From Pelomonas sp051857475 (GTDB lineage: Bacteria > Pseudomonadota > Gammaproteobacteria > Burkholderiales > Burkholderiaceae_C), in the NCBI RefSeq assembly GCF_051857475.1, contig NZ_JBPZGZ010000002.1, positions 1,674,001-1,738,000 of the forward strand: a stretch of DNA of 64,000 nt, written 5' to 3'. The notes beneath the pieces are model-generated. The model searched no databases. It was not told where the DNA came from and was given only the letters and a program-made list of their open reading frames with translations. Position numbers and translations under genes: made by a program. Shown one piece after another: positions 8,395 to 17,195 of the stretch (positions are counted from its first letter, which is position 1; each line of letters begins with the position of its first letter).

Positions 8395-9086
8395 AGACAC
8401 TCGGCATCCTCGGCGGCATGAGCTGGGAATCCACCCAGCATCTGTACGCCCTCATCAATCGCGGCGTCGCCGCCCGCTTGGGTGGCTTGCACAGCGCCCA
8501 GCTGGTGCTGCACAGCGTCGATTTCGCGCCTATTGCGGCCATGCAGTCGGCCGGCGACTGGGATGGCGCGGCCCGCGTGCTGGGCGACGCCGCCGCCGGC
8601 CTGAAGCGCGCTGGCGCCGAAGCCCTGCTGATTGCCACCAACACCATGCACCTGGTCGCCAGCGAGGTGGAGCGCGCCGCCGGCTTGCCCGTGCTGCACA
8701 TCGTCGACGCCACGGCCGAAGCCCTGCGCGCCGCCGGCGTCAAGCGCGCCGGCCTGCTGGCCACCCGTTTCACGATGGAGCAGGGCTTCTACCGGGAGCG
8801 CATGTGGGCCCGTTTCGGCATCGAGGTCATCACGCCCGACGAGGCCGGCCGCACCGAGGTGCACCGGCTGATCTACGAGGAGCTGTGCCGCGGCCGCTTC
8901 GAGCCGGCCTCGCGGGAGGCCCTGCGCAGCCAGGTCGCGGCGCTGGCCGACCGTGGCGCCCAGGCGGCCATCCTGGGTTGCACCGAACTGGGCCTGCTGC
9001 TGCCGGCTGAAAGCGCTGCCGCCCTGCCGTTGTTCGACTCCACCGATTTGCAGGCCCGTGCCGCGGTCGAGTGGATGCTAGGCTGA
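8391..9086 (+). CDS. Aspartate/glutamate racemase family protein (YgeA-like)
   Basis: 231 residues, the normal length for the family. It opens with the characteristic LGILGGMSWEST. The two acid/base positions are visible: Thr in ATNTMH near residue 82, matching the Thr (instead of Cys) used by E. coli YgeA, and Cys in LGCTELG near residue 196. This points to the broad-specificity YgeA subgroup of amino-acid racemases. It is translationally coupled to the DUF2917 gene and downstream of an EamA permease and MocR regulator, suggesting an amino-acid-handling unit. Confidence 0.85.
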   Translation: MKTLGILGGMSWESTQHLYALINRGVAARLGGLHSAQLVLHSVDFAPIAAMQSAGDWDGAARVLGDAAAGLKRAGAEALLIATNTMHLVASEVERAAGLPVLHIVDATAEALRAAGVKRAGLLATRFTMEQGFYRERMWARFGIEVITPDEAGRTEVHRLIYEELCRGRFEPASREALRSQVAALADRGAQAAILGCTELGLLLPAESAAALPLFDSTDLQARAAVEWMLG

Positions 9087-9117
9087 GCGTCTTGAAATCC
9101 AACGTAACCGAGACCCC

Positions 9118-10326
9118 ATGAGCACCGTCTGGACCCAAGCGCGCCGTGCCGCGCGGATGAACCCGTCCATCATTCGCGAGATCCTCAAGGTCACCGAGAA
9201 GCCGGGCATCCTGTCCATGGCCGGTGGCCTGCCGAGCGCGGACACCTTCCCTGTCGACGCACTGAAGGCCGCCTGCGACCGCGTGCTGAGCAAGACGCCG
9301 CGCGAGGCCCTGCAGTACGCCGCCAGCGAGGGCTACGCGCCGCTGCGCGAATGGGTGGCGGCGCGGGTCGCTTCACTGGGCATGCAGGTCAGTCCCGATC
9401 AGGTGCTGATCACCAGCGGCTCGCAGCAGGGGCTGGATCTGGTCGGCAAGATCCTCTGCGACGCCGGCGCGCCGGTGGCCGTCGAGACGCCGACCTATCT
9501 GGGCGCCCTGCAGGCCTTCACGCCCTTCGAGCCGCTGTTTGCCAGCCTGGCCAGCGACAGCGAAGGCCCGCGCCCCGAAGCGATTGCTGCGCTGCCGCAT
9601 GACGCGCCCGGCACGCGCTTCAGCTATCTGCTGCCCAACTACCAGAACCCGACCGGCCGCGTCATGAGCGCCCAGCGCCGCGTCGAGGTCGTCGAGGCCT
9701 CGCGCCGTGCCGGCGTGCCCATCGTCGAGGACAACCCCTATGGCGACCTGTGGTTCGACGAACCGCCGCCGGCTTCCCTATCCAGCCTATGGCCCGAGGG
9801 TTCCCTCTATCTGGGATCGTTTTCCAAAGTGCTGACGCCGGGCTTCCGCCTTGGTTACATCGTCGCCCCCACCGAGCTTTACCCGAAGCTGCTGCAGGCC
9901 AAGCAGGCCGCCGATCTGCACACGCCGGGCTTCAACCAGCGCGTCGTCCACGAGGTCATCAAGGATGGCTTCCTGGACAACCACATCCCGTCCATCCGCG
10001 CCCTTTACAAAGCCAATCGCGACGCCATGGCCGAGGCCCTGCGCCAGCACCTGCCGGCGGGCTGTGACTATCTGTCCCCCAAGGGCGGCATGTTCTTCTG
10101 GATCCGCCTGCCCGAGGGCCTGGACGCCATGGCCCTGCTGCCCCAGGCCGTCGACGCCGGCATCGCCTATGTGCCGGGCGCGGCCTTCTATGCCCAGCAG
10201 CCCGATCCGCGCACGCTGCGCCTGAGCTTTGTGACGCTGACGCCCGACCTGATCCGCGAGGGTGTGGAGAAGCTGGGCCGCCTGCTGCACGAGGCGCTGG
10301 AGCCGGTGGCGGAGCACGCGCCCTAA
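9118..10326 (+). CDS. PLP-dependent aminotransferase (LysN/ARO8-like)
   Basis: 402 residues, class I/II aminotransferase fold without a GntR domain. Motifs: ITSGSQQGLDLVGK, LLPNYQNPTGR, VEDNPYGDLWF with the PLP-ring Asp/Tyr, and the Schiff-base Lys in GSFSKVLTPGFRLG. This pattern is that of the 2-aminoadipate/aromatic aminotransferase (LysN/ARO8) group, with the amino acceptor unresolved. It starts 31 bases after the racemase stop, so it may share that transcript. A hairpin follows it. Confidence 0.85.
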   Translation: MSTVWTQARRAARMNPSIIREILKVTEKPGILSMAGGLPSADTFPVDALKAACDRVLSKTPREALQYAASEGYAPLREWVAARVASLGMQVSPDQVLITSGSQQGLDLVGKILCDAGAPVAVETPTYLGALQAFTPFEPLFASLASDSEGPRPEAIAALPHDAPGTRFSYLLPNYQNPTGRVMSAQRRVEVVEASRRAGVPIVEDNPYGDLWFDEPPPASLSSLWPEGSLYLGSFSKVLTPGFRLGYIVAPTELYPKLLQAKQAADLHTPGFNQRVVHEVIKDGFLDNHIPSIRALYKANRDAMAEALRQHLPAGCDYLSPKGGMFFWIRLPEGLDAMALLPQAVDAGIAYVPGAAFYAQQPDPRTLRLSFVTLTPDLIREGVEKLGRLLHEALEPVAEHAP

Positions 10327-10350
10327 TCCTCGACCCTGACACGACGCTGA

Positions 10351-10382
10351 AGCCCGGGTCGGCAGCTGTCTCCCGGGTTTCC
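10351..10382 (+). terminator. Candidate terminator after the aminotransferase gene
   Basis: AGCCCGGG and CCCGGGTTT pair across a 13-base loop, followed by TTTCC. The stem is strong but the U-tract is short. It separates the aminotransferase gene from the Liv transporter operon. The rest of the 146-base gap shows no clear promoter hexamers. Confidence 0.4.
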
Positions 10383-10472
10383 ATATCCCCAAGTTGTTGT
10401 CGCTCTGGCATCGTATGCATCAGGCCCTGGCAAAGGCGCCAGGCTTTTCGCATAACGACAGACGAGGCAACG

Positions 10473-11702
10473 ATGAAGCAAATCTGGACGGCCGTAGCCA
10501 CGGCGGTATTCGCTTGGGGCGCGCAGGCAGCAGAGCCGATCAAGATCGGTGTGGCAGGGCCTTTCACCGGTGGTTCATCCTCGATGGGTGTCAGCATGCG
10601 GGACGGCGTGCGCCTGGCGGCTGACGAGATCAACAAGGCCGGCGGCGTGCTGGGCCGGCAGATCCAGCTCATCGAGCGCGACGACGAGGCCAAGAACGAG
10701 CGCGGCGTGCAGATCGCCCAGGAGCTCATCAACAAGGAAAAGGTGGCCGCCACCGTCGGTTACATCAACACCGGCGTGGCCCTGGCCTCGCAGCGCTTCT
10801 TCCAGGAAGCCAAGATCCCGGTCATGAACAACGTGGCCACGGGCTCCATCGTCACCAAGCAGTTCGAGACCCAGCCCGAGAACTACATCTTCCGCAACGC
10901 GGCGCATGACTCCATCCAGGCGCCGATGATCGTGGAAGAGGCCGTCACCAAGCGTGGTTTCAAGAAGGTCGCCATCCTGGCGGACAGCACCAACTACGGC
11001 CAGCTCGGCCGCGCCGACCTCGAAGCGGCGCTCAAGCTCAAGGGCATCACGCCGGTCGCCGTCGAGAAGTTCAACATCAAGGACGTCGACATGACGGCCC
11101 AGCTGCTGAAGGCCAAGGAAGCCGGCGCCGAAGCGGTGCTGACCTATGGCATCGGCCCCGAGCTGGCCCAGATCGCCAACGGCATGACCAAGCTGGGCTG
11201 GAAGGTGCCGATGATCGGTTCCTGGACCCTGTCCATGGCCAACTACATCGACAACGCCGGCCCGGGCGGCGAGGGTGCGCGCATGCCGCAGACCTTCATC
11301 CAGGAGCCCACGACGCCCAAGCGCCAGAGCTTCATCATCAATTACCTGAAGACCTTCAACCCGAAGAACTCGCGCATCGACTCGCCGGTGTCCGCGGCTC
11401 AAGGGTATGACTCGGTCTACCTGCTGGCCGCCGCCATCAAGCAGGCCGGCTCCACCGACGGCCCCAAGATCAAGGCCGCGCTGGAAGACCTGAAGACGCC
11501 GGTGGAAGGTGTCGTGACGACCTACAACAAGCCCTTCTCCAAGGGTGACCACGAGGCCATCACCGCCAACATCCCGGTGTTCGGCGAGGTCAAGGGCCAG
11601 CGCGTCGTCTATGCCTATCCCGACGACTTCAAGAAGGCCTCCGAGGTGCGCGTGAAGGACCTCAACGCCAAGGGCGCGCTGGAACAGAAGAAACGTCAAT
11701 AA
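10473..11702 (+). CDS. Branched-chain amino acid-type ABC transporter substrate-binding protein
   Basis: 409 residues. A signal peptide (MKQIWTAVATAVFAWGAQA, cleavage before AEPIK) is followed by a type I periplasmic binding fold: IKIGVAGPFTGGSSSMG, DGVRLAADEINKAGGV, IQLIERDDEAKN. This is the Leu/Ile/Val-binding (LivJ/K, Peripla_BP_6) family, whose members bind branched-chain amino acids, amides or aromatic acids. It is the first gene of a transporter operon. A structured GC-rich repeat follows and may protect its mRNA and keep expression above that of the permeases. Confidence 0.92.
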   Translation: MKQIWTAVATAVFAWGAQAAEPIKIGVAGPFTGGSSSMGVSMRDGVRLAADEINKAGGVLGRQIQLIERDDEAKNERGVQIAQELINKEKVAATVGYINTGVALASQRFFQEAKIPVMNNVATGSIVTKQFETQPENYIFRNAAHDSIQAPMIVEEAVTKRGFKKVAILADSTNYGQLGRADLEAALKLKGITPVAVEKFNIKDVDMTAQLLKAKEAGAEAVLTYGIGPELAQIANGMTKLGWKVPMIGSWTLSMANYIDNAGPGGEGARMPQTFIQEPTTPKRQSFIINYLKTFNPKNSRIDSPVSAAQGYDSVYLLAAAIKQAGSTDGPKIKAALEDLKTPVEGVVTTYNKPFSKGDHEAITANIPVFGEVKGQRVVYAYPDDFKKASEVRVKDLNAKGALEQKKRQ

Positions 11703-11708
11703 ACGCGC

Positions 11709-11793
11709 CCACCCCCTACCGGCTTCGCCGGCCCCCTCAAGGGGCGCCGTCAGCGGCCCGGCAAAGCCGGTTCCGCGGCGGCCGCTGGGGAAG
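11709..11793 (+). repeat. GC-rich palindromic intergenic repeat in the Liv operon
   Basis: The 111-base gap between binding-protein and permease genes is almost filled by nested dyads: CCGGC/GCCGG around TTC at 11719-11731, CCCC/GGGG around CTCAA just after, and an outer CAGCGGCC/GGCCGCTG stem (11751-11787) enclosing CCGGC-AAA-GCCGG. I recognise this as a common type of interspersed element in Comamonadaceae-like genomes. Its position resembles REP elements after periplasmic-binding-protein genes elsewhere. Confidence 0.65.
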
Positions 11794-11813
11794 GCACTAC
11801 GCATTGGATTGAC

Positions 11814-12689
11814 ATGCAGATATTGACCCAGCTCGTGTTCAGCGGCATCGCGCTGGGCATGATCTACGCCGTCATCGCCTTCGGCTACCAACTCACCTTC
11901 GCGACCAGCGACACCCTCAACTTCGGCCAGGGCGACGCGCTGATGCTCGGCGCCCTGGTGGGCTTGAGTCTGGTGGGCTTCGGCGTCAACTACTGGGCCA
12001 TGATCCCGCTGGTCTGCCTGTTCGGCGCCGTGCAGGGCGCGGTCGTCGAGCGCATCGGCGTGCGCCCCGCGCTGAAGATCAAGAGCGAGTTCGGCTGGAT
12101 CATGTCCACCATCGCGCTGGGCATCATCTTCAAGAACGTGGCCGAGAACGTCTGGGGCCGCGACGACCTGAAGTTCCCCTCGCCGCTGCCCGAGGCGCCG
12201 ATGAAGTTCCTCGGCGCCAATGTGCTGCCGATGGAGATCCTCGTCATCGTCGGCGCCATCGGCATGATGCTGGCCGTCGAGCTCTTCAACCGCAAGAGCA
12301 TCTACGGCAAGGCGGTGGTCGCGACCTTCAACGACCGCGACGCGGCCAAGCTGATGGGCATCAACACCGGCCTGGTCATCACCTTTTCGTATGCGCTCTC
12401 GTCGCTGACGGCGGCCTTCGCCGGCGTGCTGATCGCGCCGCTGACGCTGACCGGCGCCACCATGGGCGCGGTGCTCGGCCTCAAGGCCTTCGCCGTCGCC
12501 ATCATCGGCGGCCTGACCAGCGGCATGGGCATCATCGTCGGCGGCATCATCCTGGGCGTGGCTGAGACGACGACGGGCTTTTATCTGTCCACCGGCTACA
12601 AGGACGTGCCGGGCCTGGTGCTGCTGCTGATCGTGCTGGCGGTGAAGCCCGCGGGCCTGTTCGGCAAGACCGCCATCAAGAAGGTCTGA
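11814..12689 (+). CDS. livH: Branched-chain amino acid ABC transporter permease LivH
   Basis: 291 residues, strongly hydrophobic with about eight membrane segments. It has the family features GIALGMIYAVIAFGYQLTF near the N-terminus, LNFGQGDALMLGA (substrate/membrane-entry region), and the ATPase-coupling loop around FNDRDAAKLMGINTG. It forms the permease pair with the LivM half of the following protein. It is separated from the binding-protein gene by the structured repeat and from the next gene by only five bases. Confidence 0.92.
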   Translation: MQILTQLVFSGIALGMIYAVIAFGYQLTFATSDTLNFGQGDALMLGALVGLSLVGFGVNYWAMIPLVCLFGAVQGAVVERIGVRPALKIKSEFGWIMSTIALGIIFKNVAENVWGRDDLKFPSPLPEAPMKFLGANVLPMEILVIVGAIGMMLAVELFNRKSIYGKAVVATFNDRDAAKLMGINTGLVITFSYALSSLTAAFAGVLIAPLTLTGATMGAVLGLKAFAVAIIGGLTSGMGIIVGGIILGVAETTTGFYLSTGYKDVPGLVLLLIVLAVKPAGLFGKTAIKKV

Positions 12690-12694
12690 CGCGC

Positions 12695-14605
12695 GTGAAC
12701 CTGAAGCAACTGATCCTCGGCGCTGCAGCCGTCGCGGCCCTCGCCGCATTCCCGGTCGCCTCCGGCAACCCGTACTACATCCACCTGGTCGAGACCATCA
12801 TGATCTATGCGATCGTGCTGTTCGGCCTGGACATCGTCGTCGGCTACACCGGCCAGGTGTCGCTCGGCCATGCGGGCCTGTTTGGCATTGGGGCGTACAC
12901 GGCCGGCGTCCTCATCCTCAAGCTGGACGCGCCGGTCTATCTGGTGCTGCCGGCCGCCATTGCCGTGGCCGCCGTGTTCGGCGCCATGCTGGCCCTGCCG
13001 GCCCTGCGCGTGACGGGGCCCTACCTGGCCATGGTGACGCTGGCCTTCGGCACCATCATCCAGATCCTCATCAACGAGATGTCCTTCCTGACCGAAGGTC
13101 CCATGGGCATCACGCTGACCAAGCCCACGCTGTTCGGCCATCAGCTCGACGAGACCGAGTACTACTGGCTGGTCATGGCCTGCCTGGTGGCTTCCCTTGT
13201 TTTCGTGCACCGTGTGCTGCGTTCCCAGCTGGGCCGCGCCTTCGAGGCCCTGCGCGGCAGCCCGGTGGCGTCGGATTGCATGGGCGTGTCGGTCTACCGC
13301 TACAAGGTCTACGCCTTCGTCATCTCGGCCGCGCTGGCGGGCCTGGCCGGCTCGCTGTACGCCTATTCCGAGCAGTACATCAGCCCCAACACCTACAACT
13401 TCGAGCTGACGGTGATGTTCCTGCTGGCCGTCATCATGGGCGGCCGCAAGACCCGCACCGGCGCGCTGCTGGGCGCCACCATCATCGTCATGCTGCCCAA
13501 GCTGCTGGACGACCTGGAGGTCTTCCGCATCGGGGCGGTCGTGCTGGCCATCATCGTCGCCGTGTCGGTCGCTGTGGGCTTGAAGCGCGGCAAGCTGACC
13601 CAGCAGGCCGCGGCCATCCCCGTCGTCGGCAGCATTGCGCTGGCAGCCATCTCCTTCAAGCTGCAGACGATGACCGACTGGCGCCTGTCCATCTTCGGCC
13701 TCATCACGCTGTTTGTCGTCTATTACCTGCAGGACGGCATCGTCGGCTTCGTTCGCAATGCCCTCAACCTCAAGGCCAAGGTCGATGCCGCGAGCGGCGA
13801 GGCGCCGGCCACCGCGCTGACGCGCGCCAGCAGCCAGGGCGATGCGGAGCTGCTGAAGGCCAGCGGTGTGCTGATGCAGTTCGGCGGCCTGAAGGCGCTG
13901 AACAACGTCGACCTGGTCGTGCAGCGCGGCAGCATCCACGGCCTCATCGGTCCCAACGGCTCGGGCAAGAGCACGATGATGAATGTGCTGACCGGCATCT
14001 ACCAGCCGACCGCGGGCACGGTGGTGTTTGCCGGCCAGACGGTCAACGGCCGCACCTCGGCCGACATCGCGCTGTCGGGCATTGCGCGCACCTTCCAGAA
14101 CGTGCAGCTCTTCGGCGAGATGACGGCGCTGCAGAACGTGCTGGTTGGCCTGCACCACAGCTTCAAGAGCAACCTCGTCGACGTGGCCCTGCACCTGCCG
14201 CGCTATCTGCGCGAGGACCGCGAGCAGCGCGCCCGCGCCCGCGCGCTGCTGGACTTCGTCGGCCTGGGCGGCTTCGCGGCCGAGGAGGCGCGCAACCTGC
14301 CCTATGGCAAGCAGCGCCTGCTGGAGATCGCCCGCGCCCTGGCCCTGGACCCGCAGCTGCTGCTGCTGGATGAGCCCGCCGCCGGCCTGACCGCGCCCGA
14401 CATCAAGGAGTTGCTGGAGATCATCCGCAAGATCCGCGGTGCGGGTGTCACCGTCATCCTCATCGAGCACCACATGGACGTCGTCATGAGCCTGTGCGAC
14501 CGCGTCTCGGTGCTGGACTTCGGCCAGAAGATCGCCGAAGGCCTGCCCGCCGAGGTGCAGGCCAATGAGAAGGTCATCGAGGCTTACCTCGGGGGAGGCG
14601 CCTGA
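12695..14605 (+). CDS. Fused LivM permease - LivG ATP-binding protein
   Basis: 636 residues from GTG at 12695. Residues 1 to about 350 are a LivM permease (DIVVGYTGQVSLGHAG, RVTGPYLAMVTLAFG, LGRAFEALRGS, then extra hydrophobic helices), and from about 385 on a complete LivG ATPase: Walker A GPNGSGKST near 419, IARTFQNVQLF, signature LPYGKQRLLEIARAL, Walker B LLLLDEPAAGL and switch His in EHHMDVVM. LivM and LivG are usually separate; the linker (KVDAASGEAPATALTRASSQ) shows no stop or frameshift, so this is a true fusion. It fixes ATPase to permease stoichiometry. The stop overlaps the livF start. Confidence 0.93.
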   Translation: MNLKQLILGAAAVAALAAFPVASGNPYYIHLVETIMIYAIVLFGLDIVVGYTGQVSLGHAGLFGIGAYTAGVLILKLDAPVYLVLPAAIAVAAVFGAMLALPALRVTGPYLAMVTLAFGTIIQILINEMSFLTEGPMGITLTKPTLFGHQLDETEYYWLVMACLVASLVFVHRVLRSQLGRAFEALRGSPVASDCMGVSVYRYKVYAFVISAALAGLAGSLYAYSEQYISPNTYNFELTVMFLLAVIMGGRKTRTGALLGATIIVMLPKLLDDLEVFRIGAVVLAIIVAVSVAVGLKRGKLTQQAAAIPVVGSIALAAISFKLQTMTDWRLSIFGLITLFVVYYLQDGIVGFVRNALNLKAKVDAASGEAPATALTRASSQGDAELLKASGVLMQFGGLKALNNVDLVVQRGSIHGLIGPNGSGKSTMMNVLTGIYQPTAGTVVFAGQTVNGRTSADIALSGIARTFQNVQLFGEMTALQNVLVGLHHSFKSNLVDVALHLPRYLREDREQRARARALLDFVGLGGFAAEEARNLPYGKQRLLEIARALALDPQLLLLDEPAAGLTAPDIKELLEIIRKIRGAGVTVILIEHHMDVVMSLCDRVSVLDFGQKIAEGLPAEVQANEKVIEAYLGGGA

Positions 14606-15327
14606 TGCTGTCCATCAAGAATCTGCAGGCCGGCTACGGCAAGGTGCAGGTGCTGCACGGCATCTCGCTGGAGGTCGCCAAGGGCCAGGTCGTCACGCTG
14701 ATCGGCTCCAACGGCGCCGGTAAGACGACCACCATGCGCGCCGTGTCGGGAATGATCGCGCCCACTGGCGGCGAGATCACGCTGAACGGCAAGCGCATCG
14801 ACGGCCTGGAGAGCTTCCACATCGCCCGCCAGGGTCTGGCGCATTCGCCCGAAGGCCGGCGTGTATTCGCGACCATGACGGTGACCGACAACCTGCGCCT
14901 GGGTGCCTTCCCGCGCTACACCGGCGCGCGGCCCAAGGGCGATGTCGAGGCCGACCTCGAGAAGGCCATGGAGCTGTTCCCGCGCCTGAAGGAGAGGCGC
15001 ATGCAGCTGGCCGGCACGCTGTCCGGCGGCGAGCAGCAGATGCTGGCCATGGCGCGTGCCACCATGCTCAACCCCGAGGTGGTGCTGCTGGACGAACCCT
15101 CCATGGGCCTGGCGCCCATCCTCGTCGAGGAGGTCTTCCGCATCATCGAAAGCCTCAAGGCCCGTGGTGTGACCATGCTGCTGGTTGAGCAGTTCGCCGC
15201 CGCCGCGCTGAAGGTGGCGGACTACGGCTATGTGCTGGAGAACGGCCGCATCGCGGTGCATGGCGCGGCCGAGAAGCTGCGCAACGATCCCGCCGTGCAG
15301 GCCGCCTACCTGGGCGGTGGCCACTGA
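14605..15327 (+). CDS. livF: Branched-chain amino acid ABC transporter ATP-binding protein LivF
   Basis: 240 residues, normal LivF length. Walker A GSNGAGKTT near residue 35, signature LSGGEQQMLAMARA, Walker B VLLDEPSMGLAP and EQFAAAALKVADYGYVLENG are the standard LivF motifs. It pairs with the LivG domain of the preceding fusion. Start and previous stop share one base (TGATG), and its own end overlaps the next gene start, so translation is coupled throughout. Confidence 0.94.
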   Translation: MLSIKNLQAGYGKVQVLHGISLEVAKGQVVTLIGSNGAGKTTTMRAVSGMIAPTGGEITLNGKRIDGLESFHIARQGLAHSPEGRRVFATMTVTDNLRLGAFPRYTGARPKGDVEADLEKAMELFPRLKERRMQLAGTLSGGEQQMLAMARATMLNPEVVLLDEPSMGLAPILVEEVFRIIESLKARGVTMLLVEQFAAAALKVADYGYVLENGRIAVHGAAEKLRNDPAVQAAYLGGGH

Positions 15328-15763
15328 CGTGGAGCGCGGCATCTACCGCCTCAGCTTCGCCGCCGAGGACATCGACACCGCCGCCGCTCATGCCTTTCTG
15401 ACGAAGGCCTATTGGTGCGAAGGCATCCCGCTGGCGACCGTGCAGCGCGCGATCGCGAACTCGCTGTGCATCGCGCTCCACGCCGAAGGGCAGGGCCAGG
15501 TCGGCTTCGCGCGGGTGGTCACCGACCGCACCACCTTCGGCTATCTTTGTGACGTCTATGTGCTGGAAGCCCACAGGGGGCAGGGTCTTGCCGATTGGAT
15601 GGTTCAATCGCTGCTCGCCCATCCCGACCTGCAAGGCCTGCGCCGCTTCATGCTGTTCACGCGAGACGCCCACCCGCTGTACGCCCGCCACGGCTTCAAG
15701 GCCCTGGCGACGCCGGACCGTGGCATGGAGGTCGTGAGGCCAGGCCTCTACCTCCAGCCATGA
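15317..15763 (+). CDS. GNAT family N-acetyltransferase
   Basis: About 148 residues from GTG at 15317 (GTG 15329 is an alternative); both starts lie at the end of livF. The GNAT core is visible: a beta-strand VGFARVVTDRTTFGYLCDVYVLEAHRGQGL-type motif A with the acetyl-CoA loop HRGQGLADWM, and a C-terminal YARHGFKAL motif B. Substrate unknown; small-molecule amine acetylation is the family norm. It is embedded in a run of overlapping genes following the Liv transporter. Confidence 0.8.
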   Translation: MATDVERGIYRLSFAAEDIDTAAAHAFLTKAYWCEGIPLATVQRAIANSLCIALHAEGQGQVGFARVVTDRTTFGYLCDVYVLEAHRGQGLADWMVQSLLAHPDLQGLRRFMLFTRDAHPLYARHGFKALATPDRGMEVVRPGLYLQP

Positions 15764-16614
15764 CCCAGCTCCGCCGTTTTGCCCAAGTCGATGTCTTCAC
15801 CGCCCTGCCGCTGAAGGGCAACCCGCTGGCTGTCGTTGTCGATGGTGACGGCCTGAGCGATGCCGAGATGCAGGCTTTTGCGAACTGGACCAACCTCAGC
15901 GAAACCACCTTCCTGCTGCCCCCGACCGATCCGGCCGCCGACTACCGGGTGCGCATCTTCACGACGGCGCGCGAGCTGCCCTTTGCCGGCCACCCGACGC
16001 TGGGCAGCTGCCACGCCTGGCTGGCGGCGGGTGGTCAGCCCCAGGGTGAAGCCGTCGTGCAGCAATGCGGCGTGGGCCTCGTGAAAGTGCGTCGCGACGG
16101 CGGCCGTCTCGCTTTTGCCGCGCCACCGTTGCTGCGCAGCGGGCCGCTGGAGGAGGGCAAGCTGAGCCAGATCTGCGCCGGCCTCGGGCTGAAGCGTGAA
16201 GACATCGTGAACCACCAGTGGGTGGACAACGGCCCCGGCTGGTGCGCCGTCATGCTGGCCTCCGCCGAGCAGGTGTTGGCCCTGAAGCCCGACTGGTCGC
16301 GCATGGCCGGGCTGGAGCTGGGCGTCGTCGGCCCGCACAAGGTGGGCGTGGTGGCATCGCGGCTGGATGAGCCGCAGTTCGAGGTGCGCGCCTTCATCTC
16401 CGGCGACGGCGTGCCGGAAGATCCGGTCACGGGCAGTCTCAACGCAGGTCTTGCGCAATGGCTGATTGGCGCGGGCCATGCGCCCGACAGCTATGTTGCC
16501 GCCCAGGGTGCGGCCCTGGGGCGCGCCGGCCGCGTCCACGTGCAGCGCGACGGCGATGTCATCTGGATAGGCGGCGACGTGACGCCGCTGGTGCAGGGGC
16601 AGGTGACGCTATGA
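15760..16614 (+). CDS. PhzF family phenazine biosynthesis-like isomerase
   Basis: 284 residues with the PhzF/diaminopimelate-epimerase-like double fold. The N-terminal QVDVFTALPLKGNPLAVV and catalytic Glu48 in NLSETTFLLPP, plus FAGHPTLGSCHAW and the second-half DGVPEDPVTGSLNAGL, are diagnostic. PhzF proteins isomerise trans-2,3-dihydro-3-hydroxyanthranilate in phenazine producers, but no other phenazine gene is present, so this is one of the many PhzF homologues of unknown substrate. ATGA overlaps on both sides show translational coupling. Confidence 0.88.
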   Translation: MTQLRRFAQVDVFTALPLKGNPLAVVVDGDGLSDAEMQAFANWTNLSETTFLLPPTDPAADYRVRIFTTARELPFAGHPTLGSCHAWLAAGGQPQGEAVVQQCGVGLVKVRRDGGRLAFAAPPLLRSGPLEEGKLSQICAGLGLKREDIVNHQWVDNGPGWCAVMLASAEQVLALKPDWSRMAGLELGVVGPHKVGVVASRLDEPQFEVRAFISGDGVPEDPVTGSLNAGLAQWLIGAGHAPDSYVAAQGAALGRAGRVHVQRDGDVIWIGGDVTPLVQGQVTL

Positions 16615-17195
16615 GCATGGAGCTGGACCATCTCGTCGTCGGCGCGGCCACGCTGGAAGAGGGCGTCGCCTGGTGCGAGCGCGTGCTCGGCGTGACGCCC
16701 GGCCCCGGCGGCAAGCATGCGCTGATGGGCACGCACAACCGCCTGTTGAACATCAGCGGGCCTCTGCATCCACGCGCCTATCTGGAAATCATCGCCATCG
16801 ACCCGGAAGCGCCGCCACCCGGCCGGGCACGCTGGTTTGACCTCGACCAGCCCGCGCTGCGCGAGCGCCTGTCCTCAGGGCCGGGGCTGATCCACTGGGT
16901 GTCGCGCGTGCCGAACCTGGATGCAGCGCTGGCCAACTGGCGCGGCGAGGGTGTCGATGCCGGCGAGCCGGTCGAGGCCTCGCGCGGCAATCTGCGCTGG
17001 CGCATTGCGTTGCGCGAGGACGGCCGCCGCCTGCGCCGCGAGGCTTTGCCGGTGCTGATTGAATGGGGCGAGGTGCATCCCGCCGACGGCATGCCGGTCT
17101 CGGGCGTGCAACTGCTGGGCTTCGAGGCCCGCGACGGCCTGCGTGCTCGCCTCGCGACGCCGCGCGGCGAGGTCGAACTGGAGGCCATCGGATGA
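16611..17195 (+). CDS. VOC (glyoxalase-like) domain protein
   Basis: 194 residues from ATG at 16611 (ATG 16617 also in frame). It starts with LDHLVVGAATLEEGVAWCERVLG, the typical first beta-alpha unit of vicinal-oxygen-chelate proteins of the Glyoxalase_3 type; GKHALMGTHNRLLNI and AYLEIIAIDP follow. Metal-binding residues His7 and Glu near residue 60 are plausible. Reaction unknown. ATGA overlaps with phzF-like upstream and alaX downstream place it in the same transcript. Confidence 0.8.
   Translation: MSMELDHLVVGAATLEEGVAWCERVLGVTPGPGGKHALMGTHNRLLNISGPLHPRAYLEIIAIDPEAPPPGRARWFDLDQPALRERLSSGPGLIHWVSRVPNLDAALANWRGEGVDAGEPVEASRGNLRWRIALREDGRRLRREALPVLIEWGEVHPADGMPVSGVQLLGFEARDGLRARLATPRGEVELEAIG

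Noticed and set aside
10575..12749. 724-codon minus-strand frame opposite the Liv genes
   Set aside because: Composition rich in Asp, His, Gly, Gln and Arg without motifs; it is the shadow of well-supported transporter genes.
15760..16614. Phenazine biosynthesis operon
   Set aside because: Only a PhzF homologue is present; the rest of the phz genes are absent.
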